DNA of 64,000 nucleotides, taken from NCBI RefSeq assembly GCF_003752025.1, contig NZ_RJKR01000011.1, positions 124,001-188,000 on the forward strand, written 5' to 3'. The notes below the pieces were generated by a model. It was not told where the DNA came from, ran no database searches, and worked only from the letters and a program-made list of their open reading frames with translations. This stretch comes from Curtobacterium sp. PhB115. GTDB taxonomy: Bacteria > Actinomycetota > Actinomycetes > Actinomycetales > Microbacteriaceae. The position numbers and the translations under genes are program-made. Shown piece after piece: positions 1 to 8,886 of this stretch. Each line of letters starts with the position of its first letter. The first letter of the stretch is position 1.

Positions 1-834
1 TACAACCTGCTGCTCCGGACCACGATGGGGGTGTCGTTCTCGGACGCCCAGTGCGGGTTCAAGGCCGTCACGAAGCAGGCGGCCGAGCACCTGCTGCCGC
101 TGTGCGAGGACGACGCGTGGTTCTTCGACACCGAGATGCTCGTGCTGGCCGAGCACGCCGGGCTGCGCATCCACGAGGTCCCGGTGGACTGGGTCGACGA
201 CGTCAACTCGTCGGTGCAGATCGCCTCGACCGCGACCGAGGACCTCAAGGGCATGTGGCGGGTGTCCCGCGGCATCGCGACGGGCCGGGTCCCCGTCGGT
301 GCCGTGTACGACGCGATCGGTCGACGGCCGTTCACCCCACCGCACGTCGGGTTCCTCGGCCAGCTGCTCCGGTTCGGCGCGATCGGTGTGCTGTCGACCG
401 TGGCATTCGCCGTGCTGTACGCCCTGTTCCGGCCGGCGATCGGCGCGCAGACCGCCGACTTCACCGCCCTGCTGCTGACGGCCGTCGGGAACACCGCACT
501 GAACCGGCGCTTCACGTTCGGTCTCCGCGGCAGGTCCGGCGCGGGACGGCACCACGTGCAGGGGCTGGTGGTGTTCGGCATCGCGTGGGCGATCACGTCG
601 GGCTCGCTCGTGGTGCTGCACACCGCGGCACCGGGTGCCTCGCACAGCGCGGAGATCCTGGTGCTGACGGCCGCGAACCTCGTCGCGACCTGCGTGCGGT
701 TCGTGCTGTTCAAGGCCTGGGTGTTCCGGAGCGGACGCCGTCGCCCGGAGCTCATCCGCCCGGGGACGACCCCCGCTGCCGATGCGAGCACGGCCGTGAC
801 GGAGCCGATCGCCGTCGACGACCGCGCGGCCTGA
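1..834 (+). CDS. Glycosyltransferase family 2 with C-terminal GtrA-like membrane domain (5' partial)
   Basis: The reading frame is open to the left edge, so the nucleotide-sugar half of the enzyme lies outside the window. The visible part starts in the C-terminal portion of a GT2 (polyprenyl-phosphate sugar transferase type) catalytic domain, with the family motif DAQCGFKA, then FFDTEML and the VPVDW strand. From about visible residue 120 there follow about four hydrophobic helices of a GtrA-like domain, including the NRRFTF loop and the closing FKAWVF segment, then a polar tail. Such fusions load a sugar onto a lipid carrier and help present it across the membrane for cell-wall glycosylation. 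The exact sugar cannot be told. The stop is TGA at 832-834. Confidence 0.8.
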   Translation, partial: YNLLLRTTMGVSFSDAQCGFKAVTKQAAEHLLPLCEDDAWFFDTEMLVLAEHAGLRIHEVPVDWVDDVNSSVQIASTATEDLKGMWRVSRGIATGRVPVGAVYDAIGRRPFTPPHVGFLGQLLRFGAIGVLSTVAFAVLYALFRPAIGAQTADFTALLLTAVGNTALNRRFTFGLRGRSGAGRHHVQGLVVFGIAWAITSGSLVVLHTAAPGASHSAEILVLTAANLVATCVRFVLFKAWVFRSGRRRPELIRPGTTPAADASTAVTEPIAVDDRAA

Positions 835-884
835 CGGGCCCGCAGCACGCCCGGCAGGCGCGACCCCCGCCCGCGTGTCGCACG

Positions 885-945
885 GTGCGAGGTTCCGCAC
901 GCCGTGGCACGGCGCGAGGCCCGCACACCGCGCGGAACCTCGCAC
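885..945. repeat. 14-bp inverted repeat in the gltB upstream gap
   Basis: GTGCGAGGTTCCGC (885-898) and its exact complement GCGGAACCTCGCAC (932-945) are separated by 33 bp, which themselves contain a smaller GCCGTGGCACGGC palindrome. It lies about 50 bp after the glycosyltransferase stop, so a terminator or REP-like role is possible; there is no T-run. The rest of the 835-1131 gap shows only the candidate promoter listed separately. Confidence 0.5.
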
Positions 946-981
946 ACTGGGGAACGTCGGGCCGGCGCGTCCCCCGCGGTG

Positions 982-1011
982 TTGCGTGGGCGGTATACCA
1001 AGCCGTAGCAT
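982..1011 (+). promoter_or_regulatory. Candidate promoter for the glutamate-synthase-like operon
   Basis: A TTGCGT -35 (982-987) and a TAGCAT -10 (1006-1011) are separated by 18 bp. The -10 ends 120 bp before the GTG start. A perfect GGTATACC palindrome (993-1000) lies in the spacer and could be a regulator site. Pattern match only. Confidence 0.35.
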
Positions 1012-1131
1012 CGCGTTACCGCACCACAACCCCACAGGGCCCGACTGCCACCACCGGTCTGCCCGCGGCGAGCGCTCCATCGAAGCAGCCTGGCCGTCCG
1101 CTGCCGGCAACGCCCCACTGGACCCGCACAC

Positions 1132-4100
1132 GTGAACCCCACCTCCTTCGGTCTCTACGACCCTGCCCGCGAATCGAGCGACTGCGGCGTCGGTTTCATC
1201 ACCCGACTCGACGGGACGCCGAGCCACGACGTCATCCGCAAGGGCGACGAAGCGCTGTGCGCCATCCCCCACCGCGGCGGCAAGTCCGCCGAGGGTGTCG
1301 GTGACGGCGCCGGCGTCAGCATCGACCTGTCGGTGGAGTTCTTCAGCGCGATCACCGGCCAGGAGCTCCGCGCCGGCCACTTCGGCGTCGCGAACTGCTT
1401 CGTACCGAGCGAGACCGCCCCGAGCGACACCACGCCGAGCGGCGCAACCGACCGCGCCCGCGCCGTGCAGACCGTCACGGACGCCATCGAGCAGCAGGGG
1501 TTCGAGCTGCTCGTCGTCCGCGACGTCCCGGTGGACCACTCCGTCGCCCGCCCCGAGGCCGAGCAGTACCAGCTGCCGATCGTGCAGTGGGTCTTCCGCG
1601 CGCCCGAGCAGTGGGAGCGCACCGAGGTCGACGCCGCAGCGAACCGTGCCCTGCTCGCGATCGAGGCGGTGTCGTACGGCGAGGCCGCCGAGCAGCGCGC
1701 CGAGCACGCCGCCCTGTACCCGTTGTCGCTCAGCGCCCGGACCCAGATCCTGAAGGGCCGGCTGAACTCCGGCGAGGTCATCGGCTACTTCACGGACCTG
1801 CGCGACCCGCGTCACTCGGTGCGGACGCTGTACTTCCACACCCGGTTCTCGACCAACACCGAGCCGCACCCGACGATGGCGCAGCCGTTCCGTCTGATGG
1901 CGCACAACGGCGAGCTGAACACCGACCGGAAGAACCGGCTGTCGGACGAGGCGCTCGCCCGTGCCCGCACCCGCAGCATCGTCCGCCCACCAGGGCAGTC
2001 CGACTCGAGCCGGCTCGACCAGACCCTGCAGAGCCGTGTGTTCGACGACGGGCTCGAGATCGTCGAGGCCGTGGTCTCGCTCATGCCACCGGCGTGGGAG
2101 AACGACCGCACCCTGACCGCCGACGTGCGGGACATGCTCGAGTACTTCTCGCTCTACGAGGAGAAGAACGACGGCCCCGCCGCCGTGATCTTCAGCGACG
2201 GCGACGTCGTCGGCGCGCGCCTCGACCGCCTGGGGCTGCGTCCGCTCCGCACCGTCGAGACCACCGAGTACCTGATGGTCTCGTCGGAGGCCGGCCAGGT
2301 CACGTTCGACGCCGACGAGGTCGTGCACCGCGGCCGCATCGAGGCCGGCGGCATGCTCGTCGTCGACCACCGCACCGGCACCCGGATGCGGACCGACGAG
2401 GTCCTCCGGATGCTCGCGGCTCGTCGCGACTACGGCACCCTGCTCGACACCGCCCGTGTGAACCTCGACGACCTGCCCGCGCCCGCGTACGACCGCACGA
2501 GGAACACCCTGGGCTACGCGGGCGACCTGTCGCTGGCCGGCCGGTACGTGGCGTACTCGCTGAACCAGGAGAGCTTCCGGTTCATGCTCGACCCGATGCT
2601 GCAGAACGGCTCGGAACGGATCTCGGCGATGGGCTACGGCAACGCCATCAACGCCCTGAGCGACACCGAGGGCGGCATGGCGAAGTACTTCTCGCAGCGC
2701 TTCGCCCAGGTGACGAATCCGCCGCTGGACTCGATCCGCGAGGCCGACGGCATGAGCATGCGTGTGGCCCTCGGCGCGAAGCCCGACGGCACTGGTTCGA
2801 CGAGCCGGCAGCTCGTCGTGCAGTCGCCGATCCTCGGCCACCTGGACATGGTGCGCCTGCGCGACCAGGACATCGTGCCGCTCGAGCGCTTCGACATGCT
2901 CTACGTGCCGGTGCTCGGCGACGAGCAGGCGAACGCGGACGCGGTGCGCGGTGCGGTGGACGCCCTGTGCGACGCGGTGGAGCAGTTCGCGGGGACGACC
3001 GGTGGCATCGCCGTGCTGACCGACCGCGAGGTCTCGTCGACCCATGCGCCCCTCCCGGTGATCCTGGCCGTGGCCGCCGTGAACCAGCGACTCATCGAGA
3101 CCGGCCTGCGTCTGCGGGTGTCCGTGGTCGCGGAGAGCGGTCAGCTGCCATCGTCACACCACGTGGCCACGGCGCTCGGCTTCGGTGCCTCCGCTGTGTA
3201 CAGCCTGTCCGCGCGCCTGCGTGCTGAGGAGAAGTACCCCGCAGCCCCGGCCCCGGCTGGTGAGCTCACCGCGACGGACCTGGCGCTCAAGCAGTTCCGC
3301 AAGGCGGCCGAGAAGGCCCTCGCGAAGACCATGGGCCGCGTCGGCCTGTGCACCGCCGAGAGCTACATCGGTGGCGCGTTCTTCGAGCCGAACTACCTCG
3401 ACACCGGCGACGACGTCCTGGCGCGGGTGTTCCCGCACATGCAGGCCCCGGTCGGCGGCGTCGGCTTCGCCCGCATCGCGCAGGCCGCGACGGACTGGCA
3501 CGAACGTGCCCGTTCGGTCGCGTCCGAGGGCCAGGTGCCCCTGCTCGGCCTGTTCAAGGAGCGCTCGGACGGTGCCGGACACTCGTTCGGCGTCGCGAGC
3601 GTCCGCGGCTTCGGCGGGATGACCGAGGAGCGTCCGGCGTTCGAGCGCTCCGGTGACTCCGACGCGCTGCGCCTGCTCACGCTCGGCCAGCTCGACGACT
3701 CGTTCGGCATCACGGACGCCGCGTACCGCAACACCGGGTACGACCGTCTCAGCGACGCCGAGATCGACACGCACCGCATCACGCCGGGCTACGTCACGTT
3801 CCTGCAGACCACGCACGACGAGCGGTCGCGCCGTCCCGCAGCGCTCCGTGACGTGCTCGCCCTGCCGGCGGACGTTACCGGCATCGACACGGCAGAGGAC
3901 TTCGCCCGCGAGCTCGGTCGGTTCTCGACGACCGGCAACGCCAGCGTCACCGTGCGCGGGCTGTCCGGCTCGCGTCCGACGGACGACCAGGACCTGCCGG
4001 GAGGGACGGAGCGGTTCCGCCTCGCGCTCGCGTCGACGGGGACCACGGGTGCACTGCGCCACCAGGCCCTGGCAGACGGCCTCGCGTTGCTGCACCCCGG

Positions 4101-6717
4101 CCAGGTCGACGTCGACTCCGTCGACGAGACCCACGTGACGCTCCGCGCAACCGGCGCCGCCGTCGAGCTGCTCGCCCTGCTCGAGAGCGCCCCCGACAGC
4201 GTCGCACTCGACGAGGTCCAGCCGGCGCACGAGATCACCCGCACCCTGGCGTCCGGCGCGATGAGCCACGGCGCCCTCGTCGCCACCGCCCACGAAGCCG
4301 TCGCACACGGCACGAACATGGTCGGCGGCATGTCGAACAGCGGTGAGGGCGGCGAGCACCACTCCCGCTACGGCACCATCCGCGGCTCCCGGATCAAGCA
4401 GTTCGCCTCGGGTCGCTTCGGCATCTGGGCGGGCTACCTCGCCGACCCGATGCTCGAGGAACTCGAGATCAAGATCGGCCAGGGCGCGAAGCCCGGCGAG
4501 GGCGGCCAGCTGCCCGCGCCGAAGGTCACGGTGGACATCGCCGCGGCTCGTGGTGGCACGCCGGGCGTCGAGCTCATCTCGCCGCCGCCGCACCACGACA
4601 CGTACTCGATCGAGGACCTGGCGCAGCTCATCCACGACTGCAAGGCCGCCCGCGTCCGGGTGATCGTGAAGCTCGTGTCCTCCGAGGGCATCGGCACCAT
4701 CGCCGTGGGCGTCGCCAAGGCCGGCGCGGACGTCATCAACGTCGCCGGCAACACCGGTGGCACCGGCGCCGCGGCCGTGACGAGCCTGAAGTACGCGGGC
4801 CGCTCGGCGGAGATCGGCGTCGCCGAGGTCCACCAGGCCCTCGTCGCCAACGGCCTGCGCTCCAAGGTCACGCTCCGCTGCTCGGGCGCGCACCAGACCG
4901 GCTCCGACGTCGTGACGAGCGCGCTGCTCGGCGGTGACAGCTTCGAGTTCGGCACCACCGCGCTCATGATGCTCGGCTGCGTGATGGCGAAGAACTGCAA
5001 CGTGAAGTGCCCGGCCGGCCTCACCACGAACGCCGAGGCGTTCGAGGGCGACCCGCGTGCCCTCGCGCAGTACCTGCTCAACATCGCGCACGACGTGCGG
5101 CAGATCCTCGCCCGCCTCGGCCTGCGCTCCCTGCGCGAGGCCCGCGGTCGCACGGACCTGCTCCAGCTCCTGGACCACCCGGCGAGCGTCGGTCGTCTCG
5201 ACGCCCGCGCCCTGCTCGCGCAGGTGCCGGAGAAGGTCGTCGCCGACCCGGAGTACCTGGAGAAGGACTTCCACACCGACGACGCGCTGCTCGAGCGCAT
5301 CCGGACGGCGCTGGTCGACCACGCCCAGGAGCACGTGCTCGTGCACGGCGTCCTGCTCGGCAACGCGGACAAGTCCGTCGGCGGGCAGCTCGGCATCGAC
5401 GTCGAGCGCCTGCTCAACCACGAGCTCGGCGCCGAGGACGTCCAGGGCCTGCCCGCCGTGGCAACCGACGACCGCGGACGTCGCCGGCTGGTCGACGGTG
5501 CGGTCACGATCCGCACCCAGGGCTCCGCCGGGCAGTCGTACGGCGTGTTCAACAACGACGGCATCGTGCTCGAGCACACCGGCACCGCGAACGACGGCGT
5601 CGGCAAGAGCCAGAGCGGCGGGCGGATCATCGTCCGCGCGCCGGGCGGCGGCAGCGCCGAACAGGGCGGCAACGTCCTGGTCGGCAACTTCGCGCTCTTC
5701 GGGGCCACCGGCGGACGCACGTTCGTCGAGGGCGAGGCCGGCGACCGGTTCGCCGTCCGGAACTCCGGCGCGACGGCCGTGGTCGAGGGCGTCGGCGACT
5801 TCGGCTGCGAGTACATGACGGGCGGTGCCGTGTTCAACCTCGGCGCGTTCGGCAAGGGCCTCGGCAACGGCATGTCCGGCGGGTTCCTGTACCAGTACGA
5901 CCCGTCCGGCCAGGTCGCCGAGCGTGCCAGCACCGACTCGCTCCTCGTGTTCCCGGTCACCGACACCGAGCGCGGCGCCTTCCACGAAGCCGGCGCCCGC
6001 CTGCTGCTCGAGTGGCACCTCGAGGCGACCGGTTCGGCACTCGCCGAGCGCCTGCTCGCCGACTGGGAGACCACCCGTCAGCACGTCTTCGTCGGGATGC
6101 CCCGTGCGCTCCTGCTGTCGCAGGACGCCGGCGAGATCCTGGCCGCCGCGACCCGCACCGAGCTGCTCGACGAGCTCGCGACCTCGATCGCCACGGACAA
6201 GCTCCGTGCGTTCAAGCTCGACTACCGCGACCAGCGCACCGTCCTCGACGGCCGTGCCCCGGCGCTCGGCGACCAGGGCGACGACATGTTCTCGCTCCTG
6301 TCGTCGTACACCGTGCTCGGCGTCGCGCAGGACGTCGCACTCGAGCGCGTCCCCGGGGCCCTGGGGCCGAACGACCCCCGTGTCGCCGAGGCCGTGAAGA
6401 ACCTCGTGCTCACCGAGGACTTCTCGGTGAAGCAGCGCGTCGTGAAGTACCTCCGCGGCACGCTCGACCGGTTCGCCGACGACGAGCTCGCGACCCTCAT
6501 CGCGATCAAGCGACTCGACGACTACAAGCGCGCGCTCACGCAGCGGAACAACCGCAGCATGGACGCACCGGGCACCACGGGGTGGATCATGCACCAGAAC
6601 GCGAAGAACGACGGCCGCGTCCGCGAGGCCCGCTTCGACGAGCTCCTCGCGACCGCGGCGCTCGAGGACATCGCCCGCCGTGCCCCGCAGGCACCGACCG
6701 AGGCGGTGACCGCGTGA
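1132..6717 (+). CDS. gltB: Glutamate-synthase-like large subunit, extended form (1861 aa)
   Basis: Predicted to hydrolyse glutamine and deliver the ammonia to 2-oxoglutarate at an FMN/iron-sulfur site. The N-terminal class II amidotransferase domain begins at Cys18 (DCGVGF), which would become the nucleophile after removal of a 17-residue propeptide, and carries NGELNTD near residue 260. The FMN synthase domain runs from about 1040 to 1330, with GQGAKPGEGG and VAGNTGGTGAAA. Iron-sulfur-type cysteines are 1283, 1289 and 1293. The GXGXG beta-helix spans about 1460-1620. Usual GltB proteins are about 1500 residues; this one has extra sequence, including about 240 residues after the GXGXG domain. 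No gltD follows; instead a diflavin reductase starts inside the stop codon (GTGA). A GTG start was chosen because it places the Cys close to the N-terminus; no good ribosome site precedes it. Confidence 0.85.
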   Translation: MNPTSFGLYDPARESSDCGVGFITRLDGTPSHDVIRKGDEALCAIPHRGGKSAEGVGDGAGVSIDLSVEFFSAITGQELRAGHFGVANCFVPSETAPSDTTPSGATDRARAVQTVTDAIEQQGFELLVVRDVPVDHSVARPEAEQYQLPIVQWVFRAPEQWERTEVDAAANRALLAIEAVSYGEAAEQRAEHAALYPLSLSARTQILKGRLNSGEVIGYFTDLRDPRHSVRTLYFHTRFSTNTEPHPTMAQPFRLMAHNGELNTDRKNRLSDEALARARTRSIVRPPGQSDSSRLDQTLQSRVFDDGLEIVEAVVSLMPPAWENDRTLTADVRDMLEYFSLYEEKNDGPAAVIFSDGDVVGARLDRLGLRPLRTVETTEYLMVSSEAGQVTFDADEVVHRGRIEAGGMLVVDHRTGTRMRTDEVLRMLAARRDYGTLLDTARVNLDDLPAPAYDRTRNTLGYAGDLSLAGRYVAYSLNQESFRFMLDPMLQNGSERISAMGYGNAINALSDTEGGMAKYFSQRFAQVTNPPLDSIREADGMSMRVALGAKPDGTGSTSRQLVVQSPILGHLDMVRLRDQDIVPLERFDMLYVPVLGDEQANADAVRGAVDALCDAVEQFAGTTGGIAVLTDREVSSTHAPLPVILAVAAVNQRLIETGLRLRVSVVAESGQLPSSHHVATALGFGASAVYSLSARLRAEEKYPAAPAPAGELTATDLALKQFRKAAEKALAKTMGRVGLCTAESYIGGAFFEPNYLDTGDDVLARVFPHMQAPVGGVGFARIAQAATDWHERARSVASEGQVPLLGLFKERSDGAGHSFGVASVRGFGGMTEERPAFERSGDSDALRLLTLGQLDDSFGITDAAYRNTGYDRLSDAEIDTHRITPGYVTFLQTTHDERSRRPAALRDVLALPADVTGIDTAEDFARELGRFSTTGNASVTVRGLSGSRPTDDQDLPGGTERFRLALASTGTTGALRHQALADGLALLHPGQVDVDSVDETHVTLRATGAAVELLALLESAPDSVALDEVQPAHEITRTLASGAMSHGALVATAHEAVAHGTNMVGGMSNSGEGGEHHSRYGTIRGSRIKQFASGRFGIWAGYLADPMLEELEIKIGQGAKPGEGGQLPAPKVTVDIAAARGGTPGVELISPPPHHDTYSIEDLAQLIHDCKAARVRVIVKLVSSEGIGTIAVGVAKAGADVINVAGNTGGTGAAAVTSLKYAGRSAEIGVAEVHQALVANGLRSKVTLRCSGAHQTGSDVVTSALLGGDSFEFGTTALMMLGCVMAKNCNVKCPAGLTTNAEAFEGDPRALAQYLLNIAHDVRQILARLGLRSLREARGRTDLLQLLDHPASVGRLDARALLAQVPEKVVADPEYLEKDFHTDDALLERIRTALVDHAQEHVLVHGVLLGNADKSVGGQLGIDVERLLNHELGAEDVQGLPAVATDDRGRRRLVDGAVTIRTQGSAGQSYGVFNNDGIVLEHTGTANDGVGKSQSGGRIIVRAPGGGSAEQGGNVLVGNFALFGATGGRTFVEGEAGDRFAVRNSGATAVVEGVGDFGCEYMTGGAVFNLGAFGKGLGNGMSGGFLYQYDPSGQVAERASTDSLLVFPVTDTERGAFHEAGARLLLEWHLEATGSALAERLLADWETTRQHVFVGMPRALLLSQDAGEILAAATRTELLDELATSIATDKLRAFKLDYRDQRTVLDGRAPALGDQGDDMFSLLSSYTVLGVAQDVALERVPGALGPNDPRVAEAVKNLVLTEDFSVKQRVVKYLRGTLDRFADDELATLIAIKRLDDYKRALTQRNNRSMDAPGTTGWIMHQNAKNDGRVREARFDELLATAALEDIARRAPQAPTEAVTA

Positions 6718-8504
6718 GCACGCTCCCCCCGTCCGGTTCGCTGATCCCGGTCGACGCACCCTTCTCGGCCGCCCAGGAGTCCTGGCTCGCCGGGTTCATC
6801 GCGGGCATCGCCGCCGCCGGCAAGAAGGCGTCGGGCGCCGCCCCCACGACGACGATCGACGTGCTCTTCGGCACCCAGACCGGCAACGCCGAGTTCCTCG
6901 CCGACGAGCTCGTCGCCGGAGCGAAGACCCGCGGTCTCGGCGGTCGTGCCACCGCGCTCGACGCCGTCACCCCGGAGCAGCTCGCCGGGATGTCGCACGT
7001 GCTCGTCGTGACCTCGACCTACGGCGAGGGCGAGATGCCCGACAACGCCGGCCTGTTCTGGGACGCGGTGCAGGCCAGCACGGTGCCGCGGCTCGAGGGC
7101 CTGCAGTACGCCGTGCTCGGGCTCGGCGACACCAGCTACGACGAGTTCTGCCAGGCCGGCAAGCTCATCGACACCCGCTTCGAGCAGCTCGGCGCGACCA
7201 GGATCCACGACCGCGTGGACTGCGACGTCGACTTCGAGGACCCCGCCGCGCTCTGGTCCGCCGCGGTCCTCGACCGGCTTGCCGCCGAGGCCGGCGCGAC
7301 GGGCGCACCCGGCGGGGCCACGGGCGGTGGTGCCGGCGACGGTGGCAGCGCGACGGGCGGGGCGGGCGCGAGCCGTGCCTCCCGGCCGGGTTCCCAGTGG
7401 AACAAGCGCAACCCGTACCCGTCGCGTCTGGTCGAGAACCGCCTGCTGTCCTCGCCGCGCAGCGCGAAGGAGATCCGGCACTACGAATTCGACCTCGGCG
7501 ACTCCGGCATCGAGTACGCCGCCGGTGACGCCCTCGCGGTCGTGCCGGTCAACGACGCGGTCTTCGTCGACGAACTGCTCGAGCAGGTCGGCGCGAACGG
7601 CGGTGAGGAGCTCGACGGCCGGCCGGTCACCGAGGTGCTGCGGACCGACCGTGAGATCCGGACCCCCTCGAAGGACCTCATCGCGGACCTCGTGCAGCGC
7701 GCACCGTCGAGCGAACTGGCCGCCGTCGTGTCGCACGGCGACAAGCACGAACTCGACCGCTGGCTGTGGGGCCGTGACGTCCTGGACCTGCTCCGCGACG
7801 CCGGACCGGCCGCCCCGGGACTCGACGAACTGCTGCCGAACCTCCGGCCGCTCCAGGCCCGCCAGTACTCGATCTCGTCGAGCCCGCTGGCGCACCCGGA
7901 CCGCATCCACCTGACCATCGCGTCCGTCCGCTACGGCGACCCGCACCGGATGCACGCCGGCGTCGCGTCGACGTTCCTGGCCGACCGGGTCGACCAGGAC
8001 GGCACCGTCGACGTCTACCTGCAGCCGAACGCCGCGTTCGGCGTGCCGACGGACGCGTCCGCGCCGATGATCATGATCGGCCCGGGCACCGGCATCGCGC
8101 CGTTCCGCGGGTTCCTGCACGAGCGCGCGGCTGCGGGTGCGACCGGGCGGAACTGGCTGTTCTTCGGCGACCAGCACCGCGACACCGACTTCGTGTACCG
8201 GGACGAGCTCACCGAACTGCAGGAGCAGGGCGTGCTCGACCGGCTCGACCTGGCGTTCTCACGCGACCAGGCCGAGAAGGTCTACGTGCAGACGCGGATG
8301 CGCGAGCAGTCCGCGGAGCTCTTCGCCTGGCTCGAGGAGGGCGGCCACCTCTACGTGTGCGGTGACGCCTCGCGGATGGCGAAGGACGTCGAGGCGGCGC
8401 TGCTCGACGTCATCCGGACCGGCCGTGGCGGCAGCGAGGACGACGCCCTGTCGTACCTGGCCGACCTGCGTCGGTCGAAGCGGTACGTCCGCGACGTGTA
8501 CTGA
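6714..8504 (+). CDS. CysJ/P450-reductase-type NADPH diflavin reductase, coupled to gltB
   Basis: A 596-residue protein with the full diflavin layout. Residues about 45-190 form a flavodoxin-like FMN domain (FGTQTGNAEFLADEL, STYGEGEMPDNA, GLGDTSYDEFCQ). A Gly/Ala-rich linker follows at about 195-220. The FAD domain has RQYSISSSP, and the NADPH domain has GPGTGIAPFRGF, then YVCGDASRMAKDV, ending in an aromatic VY. It would pass electrons from NADPH through FAD to FMN. Databases would label it sulfite reductase flavoprotein alpha, but no sirohaem subunit is nearby. The start overlaps the gltB stop by four bases, so the two are probably made together. The simplest inference is that it supplies electrons to the glutamate-synthase-like protein in place of GltD. 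Confidence 0.85.
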   Translation: MSTLPPSGSLIPVDAPFSAAQESWLAGFIAGIAAAGKKASGAAPTTTIDVLFGTQTGNAEFLADELVAGAKTRGLGGRATALDAVTPEQLAGMSHVLVVTSTYGEGEMPDNAGLFWDAVQASTVPRLEGLQYAVLGLGDTSYDEFCQAGKLIDTRFEQLGATRIHDRVDCDVDFEDPAALWSAAVLDRLAAEAGATGAPGGATGGGAGDGGSATGGAGASRASRPGSQWNKRNPYPSRLVENRLLSSPRSAKEIRHYEFDLGDSGIEYAAGDALAVVPVNDAVFVDELLEQVGANGGEELDGRPVTEVLRTDREIRTPSKDLIADLVQRAPSSELAAVVSHGDKHELDRWLWGRDVLDLLRDAGPAAPGLDELLPNLRPLQARQYSISSSPLAHPDRIHLTIASVRYGDPHRMHAGVASTFLADRVDQDGTVDVYLQPNAAFGVPTDASAPMIMIGPGTGIAPFRGFLHERAAAGATGRNWLFFGDQHRDTDFVYRDELTELQEQGVLDRLDLAFSRDQAEKVYVQTRMREQSAELFAWLEEGGHLYVCGDASRMAKDVEAALLDVIRTGRGGSEDDALSYLADLRRSKRYVRDVY

Positions 8505-8534
8505 GCGACCGGTCGCGCACCTGCGCGCGCAGCA

Positions 8535-8592
8535 GAACGCCCCGGCCGCGGAACCCGAATCCGACAGCCGGGGCGTTCCCGGAGGTGTTTTT
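8535..8592. terminator. Terminator after the gltB/diflavin operon
   Basis: A perfect 12-bp stem GAACGCCCCGGC (8535-8546) / GCCGGGGCGTTC (8567-8578) with a 20-nt loop is followed by a short TTTTT run at 8588-8592. It sits 30 bp after the diflavin reductase stop and also just past the stop of the small minus-strand ORF, so it could serve both strands. Confidence 0.7.
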
Positions 8593-8595
8593 CGG

Positions 8596-8757
8596 TCAGT
8601 GGGGACTGACCGACGAGCCCATCTGCGCGACGCCGGCAACCGGGTACGACGACCCTGCTGCCTGGACGGTGAGTCTCCTGATCCGGGACTCCCGTCGTGC
8701 GTACCCCGTGGCGACCGATGGTTGATCGGTGCCGGGCGCGCACTGCGTCGCGGCCAT
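8596..8757 (-). CDS. Candidate 53-aa protein, no known family
   Basis: I do not recognise this product. It is called because an ATG at 8757 is preceded at good spacing by a strong ribosome site (GGAGG within GGAGGGGAACCCGAATG), the reading frame uses mostly G/C-ending third positions like real genes here, and it ends 18 bp before the hairpin at 8535-8578. The peptide has one Cys near its start, a basic central patch (RRESRIRRL) and a Gly/Ser/Val-rich tail. It has no membrane segment and no signal peptide. It is convergent with the gltB operon. The rest of the 8505-8886 gap shows no other gene. It could instead be a non-coding leader. Confidence 0.35.
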   Translation of the reverse strand: MAATQCAPGTDQPSVATGYARRESRIRRLTVQAAGSSYPVAGVAQMGSSVSPH

Positions 8758-8886
8758 TCGGGTTCCCCTCCTGCCGCGGATCGTGCCTGCATCGGCTCCC
8801 TGGATGCCGACGCTGGGGGACGACACTGCACCGCGGTACAGAAAACGTACGACGAGTCTGGCCGGTCCGGAACCCGTTGACGAGGA

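Noticed and set aside
3154-6759. 1201-codon open frame on the minus strand through gltB
   Set aside because: It is the antisense of a clear gltB frame, is made of Arg/Gly/Ala/Val-rich sequence with no domain, and results from the GC-rich codon bias.
6714-8504. Assimilatory sulfite reductase flavoprotein as the functional name
   Set aside because: No sirohaem subunit, PAPS reductase or other cysteine-pathway gene is near; coupling is to a glutamate-synthase-like gene. Domain name kept, pathway not asserted.
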